DNA of 55,347 nt from positions 1-55,347 of the forward strand of contig CAYGUK010000013.1 of NCBI GenBank assembly GCA_964352985.1, written 5' to 3'. Positions 53,701 to 55,347 of the stretch are shown piece by piece. Source of the DNA: CAYGUK01 sp964352985. GTDB lineage: Bacteria > Pseudomonadota > Gammaproteobacteria > JAHCLG01. Positions within the stretch are counted from its first letter, which is position 1. The number at the start of each line of letters is the position of its first letter. The translations under genes were made by a program, and so were the position numbers. The notes beneath the pieces were generated by a model. It saw only the letters and a program-made list of their open reading frames with translations. It was not told the DNA's origin and did not search any database.

Positions 53701-53904
53701 TTCAATAAGAATTTCTCGTTGAGCTGATTCAATTAATGCCTGCCATTTTGCAAAAATCTGATGACCATATAAATATTGTGTTCTATCGACGAAAGAACGT
53801 TGATGGCCAATTAACTGAGGATGTAAATCTGTATTACTCCCATTAGCAAGTTGTTCAACCAGCATACGAAAGATATTTTGGCGATGGTGGGGTTTATCAA
53901 ACAT
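50782..53904 (-). CDS. Phospholipase D-like/alpha-beta hydrolase fusion protein
   Basis: A 1,040-residue protein. Residues about 40-540 form a PLD-type domain pair with both HxKxxxxD motifs: H165-K167-D172 and H473-K475-D480. A charged, low-complexity insertion (about 190-285, SEDEDDDAR and others) separates them. Residues about 565-790 are an alpha/beta hydrolase with S669 (GWSGGSG), D738 and H767 (ECGHGDMP). The last 250 residues are helical and unassigned. There is no signal peptide. Two intact lipid-type active sites in one chain suggest a host-membrane or cell-envelope lipid target; effector status is inference. Confidence 0.85.
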   Translation of the reverse strand: MFDKPHHRQNIFRMLVEQLANGSNTDLHPQLIGHQRSFVDRTQYLYGHQIFAKWQALIESAQREILIEIYKLEPAAETAKYIVDGLKNLQLKLQAAREKNRERFRPVKLIIIVNKRVRLANALLSSTTVNLEHINELFTDDFAIDPELIDPHLFHHTHDAFGSTHVKALCVDYYQASVTSANIDIKNNQLIRADVDSEDEDDDARLSGLVGRPLDRGHRADEFAVSASSVQVSRQGEFKKRQEHEDAYSSVMLDPSPHLQADAVDFERKRVSELDERQIVAMPELLQHQKKCLGWLDSAVVIYGTPAIAVRGHILKTLSKVTKLSDLKLCLQRNIFIIPDDISTAWAKKEDLIAAPIVIASNQASEFGSDQSAIIVNYLTVIALAKQKISIMTPNLNDSRLLHGLRLALIRGVKVEILLCYSHNDSRVKHLGGRNRDVIANLASCCPSAQLDVRWQVDGKNQRIEHGSADTVHDKELIVDDEVMVRGTANHDEQSTRNSSELNVTIFSPEIVAKWQAELFIPLFSRGERNDVWQAFLPPSKLARAMQWPKQQAIMEPEKHGLEQFQLCQIVSTDDVRINCWYFKSADPNARCIILFHGTNRTLISESSLMRMNYLANKNYHVVCFDWRNVGSSSPGPMNKIKFDDIAVMEFVQQTLKIPVNRIYLYGWSGGSGHAAMMMAKYPEVAGLILQCPYAKLVDVFPLGSKAADCDLDTEFFVSELVRRQPNKPILIMHSLGDKMIDFSHALRLVCVAGANCRFVIYDECGHGDMPRIHLLDQLSHLIENPPERLEVIAWQNTPKLQNLEALYYDALRYRIEIDYEFYSVIPNIYHLLEILKVKQQNFVLSAHKNKARALLAFIYKDGDGQITKLERAIVMGRIFQAFSAKNFRQTVTTLTPLAKILIEEDDLLLPRRKSMSAKLSESGEIIFKLIKSCIKFKVNNNEGFPNELKKLYGLFNVAIGCLKSQPPSEDRSLTLTWFQCVATHIAHTYNDDEKACADLLTCCRNSAIIGNYWCSIEIEQVLEKLDHNEVTKVKSNISQ

Positions 53905-54060
53905 CTCAATTTATAATTTTATTATTTTCTTTTTTTATTATTTAGTAATATACATGATTTAAGCAAAATTTCTTATCAGCATAAAAAGCTTAGTATATCC
54001 TAAGAAAATTTATTTAATTTTACCTAGGTAAAATTAAATATTATTTACACGTTATAACAA

Positions 54061-54594
54061 CTAGACATGACCAACAAACCAAGTAGACAATGAAGAAAAA
54101 TGAGGCATACTCATCAACATTTGCTTCTTTGCTTTATCAGCATCAGCACTAATCACCACAATTTGATTAACATGTTGTTGATGTAATTGATGGATCACTT
54201 TATTTAACAATGCCTTCCCCACACTTTGCCAATGACAGTTTTTTGTGACATAGAAATCATCAATCAGGTAGGATTTTGTTTCAGGATTATAAATCGGCGG
54301 TTCTTTAAATGGCGTCGCAATAATCATGCCAACCGCTTGTTTTTTATCATAGGCGATAAAAGAAACGGTCGTTTTAGTTTGAATTAATTTTTTGAAATAA
54401 CTCTGCTGCAAATTTTTCGCATTTTTAGCAAGATGCCAAAAATGATGATCGAAATGCTGATATTCAACATGTCGCTGCATCGCCAAGTTAACTAAATTTG
54501 ATAAATCATTGAAGTTTGTTTTTTGAATGTGAAGAGGTGAACTCGCAAAAGAAAGCTGAAAAACAAATAAAAAAAGTAACATTATTTTTTTCAT
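54061..54594 (-). CDS. GNAT acetyltransferase with signal-peptide-like N-terminus
   Basis: A 177-residue protein. Residues about 22-165 follow the GNAT fold, with YLIDDFYVTKNCHWQSVGKALL carrying the acetyl-CoA loop (shown in part; QSVGKA replaces the usual Q/RxxGxG/A). The first 18 residues (MKKIMLLFLFVFQLSFAS) look like a cleavable signal peptide, strange for an enzyme needing acetyl-CoA. Either translation starts later or the protein is exported. It begins 1 bp after the MFS stop codon, with GGGAG upstream, so the two are co-transcribed. Confidence 0.7.
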   Translation of the reverse strand: MKKIMLLFLFVFQLSFASSPLHIQKTNFNDLSNLVNLAMQRHVEYQHFDHHFWHLAKNAKNLQQSYFKKLIQTKTTVSFIAYDKKQAVGMIIATPFKEPPIYNPETKSYLIDDFYVTKNCHWQSVGKALLNKVIHQLHQQHVNQIVVISADADKAKKQMLMSMPHFSSLSTWFVGHV

Positions 54595-54595
54595 G

Positions 54596-55347
54596 TTATC
54601 TCCCTCTAAAAAAATAAAAACTATACAACACTACCCCAATCAATCCGCTAGCAAACAAACAGCCACTTAATTGCCAAACATTATCGACATTGAGAAAAGT
54701 CATTAAAAAAGTAAACATGGCGGCAATCAACATTTGCATTGCACCTAAAATTGATGAACCTAATCCCACGTTACTTTCAAGCTTTGCTAATGCCATCACT
54801 GAAATATTACTCTTTGCGATCATCATGGCCATCATGATAAACGTAATCGTTAACAATAATAATGTGATACTCATGGCCTTAAATAAATATAACAACACTA
54901 AAACTAAAATAAAGATAAAACAACAAACCGTCCCAAGATAAATAATAGCAGGAACCGTCATTATTTTTTTTAACCGCGTCGAAATCATTGCCCCAATTGC
55001 CGCACCACCCGAGGTTAAAATAAACGTCAAACCAAATTCGATGCTGGATAAATGGTATTGTTTCATCAAAATAAACGGCGCATTAAAAATATAAATAAAC
55101 GAAATACTTAATAACAATCCCCCTAAAATAATATGATAAATATAACAATCATCCATTAAAGGTTTAATATAGTCGCGGGATAACATTTTTGTTTTATTTA
55201 TTTGAGTATTACTTTCTGGCAAAATCCACCAAGCAATAACGATTGTCACTGCCGCATAAACAGTTAAAAACCAAAAAATATCTCGCCAATTATGATTAAT
55301 CGCTAACAGCACACCACCTAACACCGGTGATATCAACCAGCAAATAG
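54596..55347 (-). CDS. Bcr/CflA-type MFS efflux transporter (5' part outside window)
   Basis: The last 250 residues of an MFS drug-resistance transporter. The frame is open to the window edge (ICWLISPVLGGVLL), and about eight membrane helices remain. SPVLGG, then NWRDIFWFL in the helix 5-6 region, is typical of the Bcr/CflA drug:H+ antiporter group. The downstream GNAT gene could act on the same toxic compound. Confidence 0.8.
   Translation of the reverse strand, partial: ICWLISPVLGGVLLAINHNWRDIFWFLTVYAAVTIVIAWWILPESNTQINKTKMLSRDYIKPLMDDCYIYHIILGGLLLSISFIYIFNAPFILMKQYHLSSIEFGLTFILTSGGAAIGAMISTRLKKIMTVPAIIYLGTVCCFIFILVLVLLYLFKAMSITLLLLTITFIMMAMMIAKSNISVMALAKLESNVGLGSSILGAMQMLIAAMFTFLMTFLNVDNVWQLSGCLFASGLIGVVLYSFYFFRGR

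Overview
The window is low-GC DNA from what looks like a host-associated gammaproteobacterium, probably of the Legionellales. This is an inference from gene content, not a database match. The clues are two eukaryotic-type protein kinases, a phospholipase D/hydrolase fusion, ankyrin-like proteins with a possible papain-like cysteine protease head, several LuxR-type regulators, an RTX-subtilase and a COX15-type heme A synthase. A run of 10 N at 41444-41453 marks a scaffold gap, so this is draft sequence. I found no rRNA, tRNA, CRISPR array or transposase.

Left part (1-16.5 kb). A secreted protein, a protein kinase and a PAS-LuxR regulator face a membrane-anchored MsrB. Next comes an AAA ATPase/PD-(D/E)XK nuclease gene headed by two tandem palindromes. 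It is bracketed by direct repeats exactly 2,000 bp apart, made of the msrB 3' end plus the 3' end of the neighbouring kinase gene. A second kinase, a small membrane protein and a GFA/CENP-V-type zinc protein follow. A tight operon then encodes an MFS carrier, a PhnY-like Fe(II)/2-oxoglutarate oxygenase and a PhnZ-like HD oxygenase, probably for oxidative cleavage of an organophosphonate. A ureidoglycolate-lyase-like cupin, two DUF2269-like membrane proteins, a large single-span surface-type protein, CtaA and a helical protein complete this part. Strong RNA hairpins sit directly before ctaA and over the start codon of the gene after it.

Centre (16.6-25.4 kb). Two convergent sets of mostly overlapping genes look like an undescribed biosynthetic locus. 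The plus-strand set is a radical SAM enzyme, a miniature aminotransferase-like protein without its catalytic lysine, an FkbM methyltransferase, a DUF5662-like protein and a possible degenerate DisA_N-like protein. The minus-strand set is an APH-type kinase, a membrane-tailed cyanophycin-synthetase-like ATP-grasp ligase, a DRE-TIM aldolase, an alpha/beta hydrolase, an isopropylmalate/isocitrate-type dehydrogenase and an RraA-type lyase. Together these could build a 2-oxo or hydroxy acid, ligate it to an amine and decorate it. The product is unknown.

Right part (25.5-55.3 kb). DeaD helicase has a good promoter. A hybrid histidine kinase overlaps an FAD oxidoreductase with a long disordered tail. 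An ArfB-like ribosome rescue factor follows. A 1,545-residue RTX/cadherin protein carries one intact and one inactivated subtilase domain. Two tandem LuxR paralogues lead into an ankyrin-like locus with one gap-split gene and one decayed copy. After a truncated methyltransferase and two perfect tandem hairpins come an alpha/beta hydrolase, an ArnT-like transferase and a gtrB-gtrA-ydjC operon for envelope glycan modification. The PLD/hydrolase fusion, a GNAT protein with a signal-like N-terminus and a partial Bcr/CflA transporter end the window.
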